From Syncephalis plumigaleata (lineage: Eukaryota > Zoopagomycota > Zoopagomycetes > Zoopagales > Piptocephalidaceae), in the NCBI GenBank assembly GCA_025201365.1, contig JAIXMF010000005.1, positions 930,001-994,000 of the forward strand: 64,000 bases of DNA. Direction: 5' to 3'. The number at the start of each line of letters is the position of its first letter. Position 1 is the stretch's first letter. The position numbers and the translations under genes were made by a program. This document shows positions 23,047-34,636 of this stretch, piece after piece. The notes below the pieces were generated by a model, which saw only the letters and a list, made by a program, of their open reading frames with translations, searched no databases and was not told the origin of the DNA.

Positions 23047-23803
23047 ATGCAGCTTACTCGTGTCACCGTTCTATCCAGTGCCATCACTGGCTTGCTATTG
23101 GCTATTACCATCGGCTCGACCAGCGCTATACCGTGTACCGTTTGTCACCAAAAGCCAGTGCATAAATGCTCAGCACCGGTAACAGCGCCAGCACCACCTC
23201 CAGCACCACCGGTCGTTGAAATCCACGTGCCAGGTTATGGTGAAGCACCGGCACCAGGACCAGTTACTCCTAATGTAACTCCCTCGACACCCAACAATTC
23301 CGGCACTACTACTCCAAATACCAATACCAATACTACTACTCCGGATAGTAGTACTAATACAAACACCACGCCAAATACCAACACGAATACCACACCAAAT
23401 ACTAATACTAACACCATACCAAATACTAATACTAATACAAACACCACACCAAATACCAACACGAATACTACACCAAATACTAACACCACACCAATACCAA
23501 CACCAACACCACTCCCAACACGAATACAAACACCACTCCCAACACCAACACGACCCCACCCTCTAACAATTCTTCCTTTGATCAAGTAAATCCACCAAGC
23601 TCTAGTGGTCCACCTACTTCAGTAGAAGGTAATGGAGACCGCTTCTGGGGTATGAGCATGGGAGAAGGAGGCGAGGAGAATCGCGCATGGGAAAGATGGA
23701 GAAGGAGGCAGAGAATCGCGCATGGGGAACGAGCATGGGACAAGAAGGTCAAGAGAATCGCTTTTGGGGAACGAGTATGAGCGATGGCTCGGTTAAGAGC
23801 TAA
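23047..23803 (+). CDS. Secreted Asn/Thr-repeat surface protein
   Basis: MQLTRVTVLSSAITGLLLAI followed by TSAIPC is a good signal peptide. Next come a short Cys segment (IPCTVCHQKPVHKC), a Pro/Ala-rich linker and about ten PNTNTNTT-type repeats, likely a glycosylated stalk. Downstream, DNA repeats code ENRxWGTSMG-like units (23620-23790) ending in SDGSVKS and a stop at 23801. Repeat periodicity shows one base missing near 23488 (inside the Asn/Thr array) and one near 23690 (between ENRxW units), so the uninterrupted frame that ends at 23589 is probably too short. There is no GPI-type tail. Cell wall or extracellular role is inferred only from composition. Confidence 0.65.
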
Positions 23804-24093
23804 ACTGTGAATATATTATCCTTAATAATCAAGCTCGCTATAAGATACCCGCTATAGCAATAATAAATCATAGTTACATTATAACACTTAATTGGACTGC
23901 ATACACATATAGATAATTCGGACGCAATGACTTTCTTTGTTTCCAATCATAACGTATGATTATGACATATTACCCTATTTATTGTGACTCGTATTACATG
24001 GATATACACTGAATGACACGAGCATTATTAGAGGTTTGAATTGAAGCGTGTACCTCTTCTTTAATGTTGCAATCAATGGGGATATATATCCAA

Positions 24094-24447
24094 CTATACG
24101 CCTATGAAGTTTTTAAAATGCCTGTAGGACTTTACTTTTTCAGCATTTTCTAATGGATCGCCATTACCGATATTCGCGCTTATAGTACTGGCATTTATAT
24201 TATCCGGAAATGTGTATGTAGCAGGAGTGCTTGCGGGCTGAGAGCCAGACCATTCGCCATTTGGTGCACTCTTACCACCATTGTCGTCGGGATGGTAGAA
24301 ATTCCAAGGATCACGCGGTTGCTCGACGGTTTCACTAGAGCCTAGTTTGATTGGCAAGTAAAGTGGGGCGGCATTGATTAGGGTGGCCAGGAAGCAGAGG
24401 ATCTGAAGACAGACTAATGATGCGAGGATATGCTGACTGAGAATCAT
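24094..24447 (-). CDS. Small secreted protein
   Basis: The frame is open from 24543, but MILSQHILASLVCLQILCFL at 24447 begins a convincing signal peptide ending near INAAP, so I place the start there (117 residues). The mature part is about 85 residues, Asn/Ser/Pro-rich, without cysteines, tandem repeats or a recognisable domain. It belongs to the run of secreted-protein genes in this part of the window. Confidence 0.55.
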   Translation of the reverse strand: MILSQHILASLVCLQILCFLATLINAAPLYLPIKLGSSETVEQPRDPWNFYHPDDNGGKSAPNGEWSGSQPASTPATYTFPDNINASTISANIGNGDPLENAEKVKSYRHFKNFIGV

Positions 24448-25516
24448 GGTAATTCTAGTAATTTTGGTAACGAAGGTGACTTGGATGGCACAGTAAAAGA
24501 ATCCGGAGACTGGTACACGATATACAAAACTTGAGTAGGCCAATGATGTTTGATGCTTATGATGCTTGATGCTTATAATGCTATAGGGATGCTAGGGGAA
24601 TGCTTAAACCACAATAAATTGTACAAATATGAGATGCCAATAAAAGCGGTAAAATGAACAAGAGATGCTGATATGCAAAAAGGAAAGTGAAAATTTGCTG
24701 GGAAAATCTAAGCATCGATAAGAGAGGAATGATGATTTTATACCTTTGCTACGCGTCCATTCTATCATTTACGAATTGTGGGGCCATTGATTTTATGCGT
24801 GATCCTTTGTAATGCCTATGATGACATAGAAAAGGTACTATTAAAAACAAGATAGTGCAGCATGATTCATGCATGGAACGAAAAGGCATACTCCCCACAT
24901 AGACGAGTCATTTACCAAATTTCTTTCGCTTTATTCCCTTTGGCGGCCAGCCTTAATGGTGTTATTCAGTCTAGTAGTAAATTGCGTAGCTGGCATAGAA
25001 AGCAATCAAGTAGTTTTTGATATAATCATATGAATTCATATTAGCATTGATGGTTTTCATTTCCGATTATGCGATAGAAGCGGACCTAATTTCACTACCG
25101 TAGTCTTTCCAACAATTATCAAATGAGTTCATAGTAGGTATTTTACATTGTATACCGCGTCTGTATGCTTTGTTCACTATCTCGGCTCATTCGCGACAGC
25201 CCGAAAACCCAAAGAATAAGGCCATTCAAAGGCTTGTCGCTTGTCTATTTTTAGCCGCCCCACGAATGATGGACAAATACACAAACTCATTCACGGGGGA
25301 ATAACCGAAGAAATGAGAACTGCATGTTGAAACAAACAAATTCCAGCTTAAAACGATGTTTGGCATGTCGTGTTTTTCCAAACAACTCAAGGCTTTCCAA
25401 TCTAGTCCTTTAAAGCAAATGTACATATATATAAACGTATAAATAATCGACATTTCTTCGATATTAATGCGGACACAAGCCTATACACTTTCTTTCTGTC
25501 TTTCTCCCAATCGTAC
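24448..25516. other. Intergenic, no gene seen
   Basis: AT-rich spacer with a short ATGATGCTTGATGCTTATAATGC repeat at about 24544-24582 near the 5' end of the small secreted protein gene. No other coding or RNA signal was found. Confidence 0.45.
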
Positions 25517-25741
25517 ATGTTGTTCTTTGTTTTGCATCTTGCGTCTAACATCAGTATTTTGTGTCGCCTTTCCAACTATGCATGCTACCACATCACATTC
25601 ATTGTCTATTGCATTGCCGTGCTGGCCACGGACATACGTGTTGACGCCGGAGTCATATACGTCGATGGACTGAACGTGACGAATACTGCTCTACATGGCG
25701 ATATGGGCACTATTATGTCATTGCAGGATGTGCTGGATTAG
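25517..25741 (+). CDS. Doubtful small ORF with signal-like N-terminus
   Basis: The 74-codon frame starts MLFFVLHLASNISILC and, after a second hydrophobic stretch, continues into VDAGVIYVDGLNVTNTALHG. It could be a small secreted protein like its neighbours, but it has no recognisable family, no clear promoter and no second exon. It may equally be chance. Confidence 0.22.
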   Translation: MLFFVLHLASNISILCRLSNYACYHITFIVYCIAVLATDIRVDAGVIYVDGLNVTNTALHGDMGTIMSLQDVLD

Positions 25742-25750
25742 CAACAGTAC

Positions 25751-25840
25751 TCGTTTATTATCGACACGCACTTGACATTCCCCGACATGTACACGTTTAT
25801 TATCGACACGCACTTGACATTCCTCGACATATACACGTTT
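25751..25840. repeat. 42-bp tandem duplication
   Basis: Two adjacent copies of a 42-bp unit begin at CGTTTATTATCGACACGCAC (25752 and 25794) and differ at only a few positions; a third copy starts and stops after about 7 bp. The unit is not in a gene. Confidence 0.85.
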
Positions 25841-26036
25841 GTTAAAAACAGCAACCACAGCCATTTACAAGATACACTGTTGGGTTCCACGATTGGATTC
25901 GGTTACACTTGACCATTAATGCTATAAATAAACATTTATTTTGATACATTTACTGATAATAACAATAGCAATAATAATAGCAGTATTTAGCTTGTTGAAT
26001 ACTTATCATGAATAGGTAAATAATACATCGATCCGT

Positions 26037-28115
26037 CTATGTACTTTGGACAGGTGAACTGTAGAGTTTTGCTAATAGGGATAGACGACGAATATAAACG
26101 GTTACTAGACCGGTACAAAGAATTAGGTACACCGATGATACAACACCAATAATGGCGTAAGTAGTGGAACGTTTGTGTCGAGGGCCATTCTCGGGTAGAC
26201 CAACGTAATAGGGCGCGTCTATCGCGTAGAGATATTGATGAGCCACTACCGATTGAAATCCTGCATTGTAGTCAAGTGCCACCTTAACAGTGTCAAAGCG
26301 GTTAGTATTACACGATATGCAGATGATATCATAGTCAACTCGCTCGCTCTCTTCCTCTTTCCCCTTACCTCGGACTGTTTCCAATTATTTCGTTGATCCT
26401 CATAGTCATCGATGAAGCTGGGTCCACCCACTACTGCGCCATAAAGTATATGCTCCGTATTGTATGGCTCATCAAGGTTCTGTAGACTCGTACCACCGTG
26501 TGCTCCCGCATGATGCGGATTTTTTGGCGAATTTGGATGTACACCAATGACATATGGAATACGTACGGGATTACGACCGAGCAAATAGTCAAACTGTGCC
26601 GTGGCGAAATTCTCGTAACGTTTACGTCGTGTGGAATTCACGGGAAGATTACGTGCCGCGTAAGTCAACAATAATTGTGCGGCATTAGAGGCGAACACCG
26701 TAGAGTCAGATTCACTGTTTCATCCCATGAATATTGCGAGCAATATGGTTGATTAGAAAGTAATCGCTAAATGATCCGGCACTAACCTAAGATCGTGATA
26801 CCACAACAGACCACCCGCCGTTAGTTCCGCATTCTGAAGGGTGACAATGGAATCCAAATATGCTTCGGCCCAATCCTTCCAATCCTGATCTGTATTTCCC
26901 TCTCCAATGCGACTACGAGCGATGGCGCCGACAACATAGCAACCACCGCGTCTTTCATCCCAATTAAACGGCGGCCTCGACGCTCTCAATTGTCCCTCGC
27001 GGATGTACTGTTTCGCACGATCCAAATAGGACTGCTCTCCCGTTAGACGCGCCATCCATACCATGGCCCAACAAAGATCGTCGTAATAGTTGCTAGACGC
27101 GTAGTAAGGTGTCACCGATGGTACCGATTCCTGGTAAAGACGCATAGGTCTCGATTCGGCAAATGCACATGTGTCCACGGCGTGTTGCTGTAGCAAATTA
27201 GCATAAGCCGTGTCATTGATGCGTCGTCGATAAAGAATGGCACCGGATGCAAATGCCGCGCACACCGATGCTGCAAGGTCAGTGCCCGGTCTACTCGCGT
27301 CGATACTATACGCGGGTCGTGGTTGTGGAATACCTGTATCGGGTCCCCAGTAATTATGGTCGATATTACCGTCGCCAACCTGCGCGTAGATCGTGTCATT
27401 GGTCGAATGTGCCTTCATTAACCAGTCTAGACCCCATCGTAGTTGTAAATCGAATGCCGACACCTGGCCACTCTCCTCGTAAGTCCTCCAGAATGCAATG
27501 CCACCCCAAGCAGTTGCGCTAACGAGAATGAAAGGGGAAATGTAAACTTCAGATAGTCACCTATCGAAATCATGCATCCTAGATTTAGTACTATTTCTGT
27601 TTAGCATTATGTTCTACCTCTTACCTGCATCATAATATCCCTGAATAATGAATAGGTACATGCATGGAATTAGTATGATATTGCATTGTCGTCCATTGAT
27701 TTACTTACACCGACTAAATCTGTAGCATTGTCTCGTCCATCATCGAGTGCAGAATCGTGACGCCTAGCCATACAACATTGATTGTTTGGTTAGTAATCCA
27801 GCTAGAAACCCATGTGTGTGTGTGTGCACACACGCATACGCACCAGCTAATTCGATTATTAGTGGACAGCTTGCCACTACGTTGCGCTTCATAGAATAGT
27901 ATATTGTAGCTTAGTAGTCGAACCCATTCTGTTTGAACGAAGGCATCCTTGCTAGCACTACTAACACGGCGGTTTGTGTTCTGACTCGTCACAATATCGA
28001 TTTCCTGGCCATTGGCCAATAGTGTCGCAAGTAGTGGCAGTGTGAACACGAGTCCGAATAGTGTCGTATGTTTACAGCTCAATATCCAACCATTGAATTT
28101 ACTAACAAGCACCAT
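26037..28115 (-). CDS. Glycoside hydrolase family 9, membrane-anchored endoglucanase
   Basis: Six exons: 27844-28115, 27709-27763, 27625-27640, 26787-27560, 26369-26714 and 26037-26282. An N-terminal hydrophobic signal/anchor (start ATG 28115) precedes the GH9 domain: SYNILFYEAQRSGKL, NNRISWRHDSALDDG, DLVGGYYDAGDYLKFTFP (the two Asp of the catalytic base region), the central barrel (NYWGPDTGIPQPRP), FDYLLGRNP, and GVHPNSPKNPHHAGAHGG, then SEVALDYNAGF with the catalytic acid Glu. After the domain, YAIIGVVSSVYLILCTGLV is a C-terminal membrane span with a short basic tail, as in several fungal GH9 enzymes. Role: endo-beta-1,4-glucan cleavage at the cell surface. One base is missing near 27515, between SFSLAQ and AWGGIAFW, which breaks the frame in exon 4. 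Exon 3 is only 16 nt. Confidence 0.88.
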
Positions 28116-29552
28116 TATCGTCACTTGTCGTTACGATATATCCAATACCTATCACGCAAGCGTACCAGTATGGTTGAACCAAGAAGAGTAATAGTACAAC
28201 TATATGTAATTACACCAAGTGGCAACCTAATTGAAAAGGAAAACAAAATATTGCGGAAGAAAAAAGGAGAAACTGTGCGGTAATAAAACTAGTGAGCAAA
28301 CCAATACAGTCACAGCTACGACAATTTTGCTAATGATATTCGCTCTTCTTTCATAGAAGAATGTAAGTAATATGAAATGAATAGTAGAGCTAATTGCTGT
28401 TGTTATTGCTCCTAGCTACAAGCAGGACATATCAGTGTAGTCTACATCATTGCAAATGGTATATATATATATATAAGTGTTGCGAATTCAATATCTACAC
28501 TTGATTGATTGATTGATTGATTGTCGCTAAGAGCGCACATACACACGCATACATATAAATTGACAAAATGAGATCCAGGGTCTTATTGCTAGAGGACTTG
28601 GCACATATGCTTTACCATCGCTGTTCACTTGCATTCATCGTGAGATGGAGAGGAGAATGTCAAAAAAGAAGGAGAATTAGCATTGTGGTTTCTTGACAAT
28701 GGCATCTTTTCTTTTCCCAGGTCGATCTACAGCATATCATACCACCATGTCATACTACCAATACAGCTTGTTCAATATGGAATGATCATGGTCTAGAAAG
28801 ACGATACTCACGCATACACATTCTCGCCGTCCAAGCATGAGTTACACACTTGCAGAGGGTATTTGTGAATCAGATGAGTTACGAGGCATCTTCCATTTTG
28901 GTCAAATTGCTCGGCATTATCGTTCTCAGTTCAAAAGTGCAATTTCACCTAAAATAGTCGCAACAATAAAATGTAGATGTTTTCGCTAAGGGAAAGAAAG
29001 GCAATCCTTTCCCGACAGCCAATTGTTCGTTAAACACGCCAATTATCAATTGCCAAAAATAGTCGTGAAGATGCAGGTCAGGATACGTTTACTAACTTTG
29101 TACCATCTCGCCGCGAACGCGTACGCCTATTCGTGTCTAAAATAAGATAGTTGCACAACCAAAGTGAATAGCGTGCTTTGACGATGATGTTACATTGTAG
29201 CAACAGAAACAGCAACAGCAACAACAGCTATTACAAGTAGGATACAGCAATAGTATTTAGACACGGTACTCGTCATTGATCCTTCAGAAAGGAGCCATTT
29301 AGTCTTTTATCTCCTGCTTTCAAGTTCGCTGACTAGTCTCTCACTCACTTTACAGTGTGCCTACAGCTGGCTGAAAAGCCACACTATTGTTGATCACTGC
29401 CTTCTACTACCTTGTTATAATCACACTATTCAATTTCATTTGTTTCCTAATAATCTATCTATACATTTAATTATTTAACCATACTATTGCATTATCACAA
29501 ATACATATATTCTTTCGGCAGAAATCGTTATTGCTATTATAAAAATATCATA
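28116..29552. other. Intergenic between divergent surface-protein genes
   Basis: AT-rich, with (TA)n near 28461-28475 and five GATT repeats at about 28503-28522. It carries the promoters of the GH9 gene (minus) and the proline-rich membrane protein (plus). The frame at 28068-28283 overlaps the GH9 first exon and is not supported. Confidence 0.5.
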
Positions 29553-30386
29553 ATGCTACCTAGCTTAATTCTATTCATATGGTATACACACTTTATTTGT
29601 CTTGTTAACGCTGCGCCTGTACCTCTACTAGGCGGTCTCTTAGACCATGTACCTATTGTTGGACCTACACTTAATGGAATAACCGATGGCTTGACAAAAA
29701 CACTTTCTCCACCACCATCTCCACCACCATCTCCATCTCCACCTCCACCTCCACCTCCACCGCCATCTCCAGCTCCTCCTTCACCACCAAGCCCGGGTCC
29801 AGCTCCAGCTCCTTCACCAGTGTCAACCCCCGCTCCACCGCCACCGCCACCATCAGCGCCACCGCCATCTCCACCGCCAGCACCAGCATCTGATTCCAGC
29901 TCTGATTCAGTTTCTAATAATAATGCGGGCACAACAACTAATAATAGTAATAATAATAATAATCGAATCACTTCTACCGTTAGTAGTCCCGCTTTGATGG
30001 TATCAGCCGACGGGTCAACCACTACTTCGAATGTAAAAAATAATGGCAATACTCCCGGTGTAAAGGATGCGGCAATACCTGAGAATCCGATAGATGCTGC
30101 CTCAAACCCATTATTTCCTGGCAATAATTCATGGGAGACATCCACGAGTATGATCGTTTCCGTGGTGGTATCGGGCGTTTTTATCATGGCCATTGGCGTT
30201 ATCGTAGGCGTATCCTACTATCGTCATCGACGCTCTAAGAAGACGGAAAACTTATTTAACACCGGGGAATGGATGAGTGTCGAGGAGATCCAACAGCGGT
30301 ATGGTAACGGCAATCTATCGACCATTGTACCCGCTCAACGAGTCAAATCCACGAATAGTTGGCATAATGTAATTCGTTACAAGTAG
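29553..30386 (+). CDS. Type I membrane protein with extensin-like Pro-rich ectodomain
   Basis: I start at the ATG at 29553 because MLPSLILFIWYTHFICLVNA is a signal peptide; an earlier in-frame ATG (29487) adds 22 non-signal residues. After a Gly/Leu segment comes a Pro-rich stretch (SPPPSPPPSPSP type, about residues 55-120), a Ser/Asn-rich linker, and one membrane span (SMIVSVVVSGVFIMAIGVIV) with a stop-transfer RHRRSKK and a cytoplasmic tail of about 50 residues (GEWMSVEEIQQRYG). The layout resembles fungal wall-spanning sensors such as Mid2/Wsc in form but has no WSC cysteine domain. A wall-sensing role is a guess. The reverse strand frame over this gene is a shadow of the Pro codons. Confidence 0.7.
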   Translation: MLPSLILFIWYTHFICLVNAAPVPLLGGLLDHVPIVGPTLNGITDGLTKTLSPPPSPPPSPSPPPPPPPPPSPAPPSPPSPGPAPAPSPVSTPAPPPPPPSAPPPSPPPAPASDSSSDSVSNNNAGTTTNNSNNNNNRITSTVSSPALMVSADGSTTTSNVKNNGNTPGVKDAAIPENPIDAASNPLFPGNNSWETSTSMIVSVVVSGVFIMAIGVIVGVSYYRHRRSKKTENLFNTGEWMSVEEIQQRYGNGNLSTIVPAQRVKSTNSWHNVIRYK

Positions 30387-30754
30387 ATATAAATACATAC
30401 AAATATGCATACTTGCAACTTTATTAATCAACGTACAAGTATGCACATTCTAAATTAATTCACTTGTAATATCCATGTATATAGCCCATAGTAATAATAG
30501 TGATAATAATAAAATTCTATCTTGACATTATAAGTTACGGTTGTTGAGCAATAATTAATGTCTCCAAGTACTATAATTGCAAGATGCTAGGCAACACAAA
30601 GATACTTGTAGTTGTGCCATGTATATTAGCGCGACATCGCTCAAAGATTCCTCATCTAGTGTAGATTTCCTTTGGCTTAGCAAACGTATCACTGTTTAAT
30701 ACCTCATTGACATTTAGATTTCTTAGCACGAATTGTACAGGTGATCTACGAAAG
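30387..30754. other. Intergenic, no gene seen
   Basis: AT-rich spacer between two plus-strand surface-protein genes, with short TAATAATAG runs near 30490-30510. No coding signal. Confidence 0.5.
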
Positions 30755-32890
30755 ATGAAACGTTTATCATGCACGCTTATTGCCGCTGCAATGCTACTTG
30801 TATCTGCATCGGCAATACCTATACTCGACAAGTCGAATGGGTCATTGAATGGCAATCAAGCATCTTTGACGAGAAACGCTAGACGAGCCACTAGAATGCA
30901 GAGTGCACTAGCATCGGATGACGTCGTCACATCTGACAGCGATGACTCGGATCAAACGACTCGGAATAAATCGAAATGGATGGATGAGATCGAAGATGCG
31001 GAAAGGGAACTTCGAGAGAGTATCAACTTAATCATCAATAGTAACAGCGACAATGACAGTGGAAAGGACACGGAGGACAGGCAAGCGGTAAAGAGCGATA
31101 CGCTGATGGACGAGAATAGCGGCAGTAATACCGAGCATGAACCAACTAACCCGTCTACACGCCAACTCTTTGAGATGGCCAATGCTGGCCAGGAAGAATT
31201 ACCGCAGCATTCGACTGCCAATTCGGCACTTGTCGTCAAAGACGGTAAACGACCTGTCAGTAGGATCATCCAACATGTGGAGAAGGGAATAAGGCTGATG
31301 GGCCCGTATCGTCGCTCTAGAAACGATAAGAAACGACATGGTAGTCAGGATAGCACCGTAACTGATGCTACCATAACAGCCAACCACGTTGTTAAACCAT
31401 CCTCACCCAGCGATAATGCTGCATTTGGTCCATTTATCGAACAACAAATGACAACAATGTCTAGTGACACGTCAACATCGTCGAATAATGTGGTAAAAGA
31501 TGAGACGAGCAACGTGTCACCACTCCTTAATGATGATGATGATCAGAATGCAGATGAACTACCGGATAATGATCGTCAACCCATTGCAGCATCAACCAAC
31601 TCATTACCCACTGATGTATCTATCGAACCATCGGCAAAACCGAATAATCAACTTGTCTCAGCAAAAGATAAAAGCAATAAGAAGGATAGCAATAATAATA
31701 GCAGCAATAATAATAAAGCTGCACCACTCGTTTGGACGGTTGTCAAGCATACGGCTGAATCAGCCTCAACCGACAATGAGCAATCATTGAGTTTAGCAAA
31801 TGATAGAATAACCGAAGAGCCAAGAATGGCCACTGATGTCAAGCCGTCACCGCAAACTACAGTTGATCCCAGTCTGTCAACTCCACCGACCGCTACTTTG
31901 TCGACAAATGCAGCTGATATTAATCTATCCAAACTGAATACGAATAACAGCAATAATAACAATAACAAGAATGTAGCAACACCATCACCACCTGCTACTG
32001 CACCTACTGCACCTCTTAATACAGGATTCATTGTATCCGGTCAACCGCAAATGGGAATGATGCCTTCTAATGGGCCATGTCAGTAGCTAGTCCAAAAACG
32101 ACGACACAGCCTATAAGTCATTTGAATACCATGACACAAGAGCTTTCACCTACAATGCCACACCATTTTACACCATCCATCTATGCCTACCAATGCCACC
32201 ATTTACGCCGTCTATGCCTAATATGCAAGGTAGGATATTATACACTTTTAATTGTCATTACTAACAGATATATGTGATTTAATGAGCTACAGGACCATTT
32301 ATATTTTTAATTATTGTTTGGTTCATATAATTCCATTTGTTTGAATACTATCTATGCCGTCTATGGTATATTATACACTTTTAATTCTATTACTAACAGA
32401 TATACTGTTTAATGAGCTACAGGACCATTTAATAATATGTTTGGTCAAAGTCATTTGAATACATGACACAGGAACTTACGCCTACAATGCCACCATTTAC
32501 ACCATCTATGCTTAGTATGCAAGGTAGGCCAATTACAATGTATAATCACAATTACCAGTTGCTAATATTATTTAATGAACTACAGGACCATTTAATAATA
32601 TGCCCAGTCAACACAATATGGTTGATCCTTCACTTTTCAGTATGCCTCCTCGTTCAATCCATTCATGCCCAATCCAATGGCCGGACCACTCTTTAACTCG
32701 CCCATAAGTGACAGTACCCATTGGAACGATGATGCTGGATTCAATATGAATATGGCCGATATTGATAGTGATGATGCAGATTCCTTGCAGATTCTTTTGC
32801 GGATAATGACGACGATCTATCACTAAATGTACTCAATGATGCTGACGCTGAGACGACGACGACATGTATTGACGCAATAATAGATGAATA
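30755..32890 (+). CDS. Secreted acidic, disordered protein with duplicated 3' exons
   Basis: MKRLSCTLIAAAMLLVSASA is a signal peptide (start 30755; an upstream in-frame ATG at 30707 would hide it). The mature protein is a long Ser/Asn/Asp-rich disordered chain. The uninterrupted frame stops at 32086 (443 codons), but the next frame continues at once (MSVASPKTTTQPISHLNT), consistent with one missing base near 32077. Downstream lie Pro/Met/Thr repeats (MPPFTPSMPNMQ) split by short introns (32229-32291 and 32524-32585) and a final acidic part (PMAGPLFNSPISDSTHW, then DDDLSLNVLNDADAE) ending near 32890, again with one-base frame changes. The true C-terminus therefore probably lies near 32890. No known domain. 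Confidence 0.55.
32105..32640 (+). repeat. Tandemly duplicated exon-intron units, one decayed
   Basis: The intron with its flanking exon is present three times. Introns at 32229-32291, 32365-32421 and 32524-32585 share GT(A)..TATTATACACTTTTAATT, CTAACAGATATA and GAGCTACAG-like ends (the third is more diverged). Each is followed by an exon start GACCATTTA(AT)AATATG. The middle exon copy (32292-32364) has lost its coding sense while keeping recognisable letters, so it may now be spliced out as part of a longer intron. Confidence 0.75.
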
Positions 32891-33000
32891 CATATACATT
32901 TTGTTTAGAATAAAAACCAGCACTGATTAGTAAACAAAGACGAATTGATGTCATGGATGTGGATAGTTATATACGTTTATTGTAGTGGTTGCTAGTTAGT

Positions 33001-34636
33001 TCATAGGTTTAACGCTTTTGCTATCGTCTCAATTTCATGTACTGTATCCACAGGTCTACGCGTAACATCATTTATGTTAGTTAACGTGTAATGGCATTAA
33101 ATACTCGTATAGCTCACCTTGAATGATCGAGTGGATGCTCCTTTCTCACTAGATTGTACAATACACGACCTGGTCCGATGGCCAACCAATCGTGTACTCC
33201 ACGAGACTGTCGACAAAATTCAATGGATGATGCCCATTGCACGCGTGATGTCACTTGCATTAGTAGCGAGTCAGCAATCGTACTAGGATCAATATGCTAT
33301 GTAATTGTTTAATTGTTAGCTCATCTCACTCACTCTTCTTATGCTAGTAATCATGGTTACTTGCCGGTCTAGCGGTGACATTTGACATGACCGTGATACA
33401 CGGTTTACTAAATGATACGTTATTCAATGCTGGTCGCAACTCATCCACGGCGGGTGCCATTAAACTGCAATGAAAGGGTGCTCTGTCATGAACAATGATG
33501 AATGATTAATTATTATATACAGAGGATATACATTAATCCTACTTACGATACTGGTAGATCCACGGCACGCGTAGCCAGTTGCCATTCTTGTAGTAGATGT
33601 GAAGCACGATAAACACCAGCTGTCGTACCACTAAGCACCGCTTGGAATGACTAGATGATGATGATGATGATGATGATAGATTAGCCATTATGCAGTATTA
33701 ATGATCTAGGGTTCATTACCGCGTTAACATTGGCAAGTTCCGCCAATTCTCCTGGCTTAAGTTCACCGGGAATCTTGGATGACATGGCCTCCTCGAGTGC
33801 CTCCAATTTATTTCGCTTCACTACTAGAGCGGACATGGCAGTTGGCGTTTTGATGTGGTTATCCACCGTGGCACTCATGGCTAATCCGCGTACTCGCACC
33901 AATCGTACGGCATCCGTCAATGAGAGTGATCCTGCTGCCACGAGTGCGGTATACTCGCCGAGTGAATGACCCATCGCTACCGAGGCATGATCTTTAACCG
34001 AGAAACCAAACTCCTTCTATAATTGTAGGATAGAGAAAATCATCACAACATCATTCCTATTATTTAGCGCTCGTCTTGTTTACTCGGTTTATTGTATCGT
34101 GTAAACGTAATTCCACTCACCTCAAGAACACGTAGAATAGCAATGGATGTGACTAGAATGGCCGGTTGAGCATTCTCCGTCAAAGTTAACGTGTTTTGCG
34201 GTCCATCGAATATCAAATCTCTCAGGTGCATTTGAAGTGCTTCATCCGCTTCTTGAAATACAGCGAACGCTGATGGAAATATCTCGTAGATATCCTTGCC
34301 CATGCCAACTCGTTGTGCTCCTTGACCTGTCGTAGTTAACAAAGCGTTAGCATAGCTGCATCATACACACGATATGAGCTACCTCTTAATACTTACCCGG
34401 GAATAATAAACCGATATTGCCGCATGCTATCGCTTGTGTTGTCTAACCGTCGAGTAAAAGTGTTTATCAGTTATGACTCAATGGAATACATGCTTACTAT
34501 ACCGATTGACTATTACCTTTAAACGACGCTGCAATAAACATGCTGTTGTTGACGGCAGCTTTGCTGTACATTTCCGATAAACATGGCCGTCGAATGGCCG
34601 GCATCGTGTCCAGCCAGCACGATAGAGTGAATTCAT
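33001..34636 (-). CDS. MCT1: Mitochondrial malonyl-CoA:acyl-carrier-protein transacylase
   Basis: Mitochondrial FabD-type enzyme that loads malonyl groups onto ACP for type II fatty acid (and lipoate precursor) synthesis. Eight exons: 34517-34636, 34397-34442, 34121-34326, 33720-34016, 33547-33650, 33361-33482, 33118-33296, 33001-33055. The start ATG at 34636 gives an Arg-rich targeting sequence (MNSLYRAGWTRCRPF). Motifs in order: GLLFPGQGAQRVGMG, LTENAQPAILVTS, the nucleophile elbow GHSLGEYTALVAAGSL, the malonate-binding Arg in AVRLVRVRG, NVNASFQAVLSG, APFHCSLMAPA with the catalytic His, NVTARP, and IGPGRVL. Phase agrees at every junction but one: between 33361 and 33296 the frame is off, so one or two bases near 33361 are probably missing. 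It diverges from CWC27 with 162 bp between the starts. Confidence 0.92.

Noticed and set aside
29537-30193. Gly/Asp-rich minus-strand ORF
   Set aside because: It mirrors the proline codons of the plus-strand membrane protein gene, which has a signal peptide and a membrane span.
34397-34636. Phase conflict between the first exons of MCT1 with the start at 34604
   Set aside because: Starting at the ATG at 34636 in another frame gives a 40-codon targeting exon and all of the first three exons then join in phase (RRLK, TTQAIACGNIGLLFPG, QGAQ).
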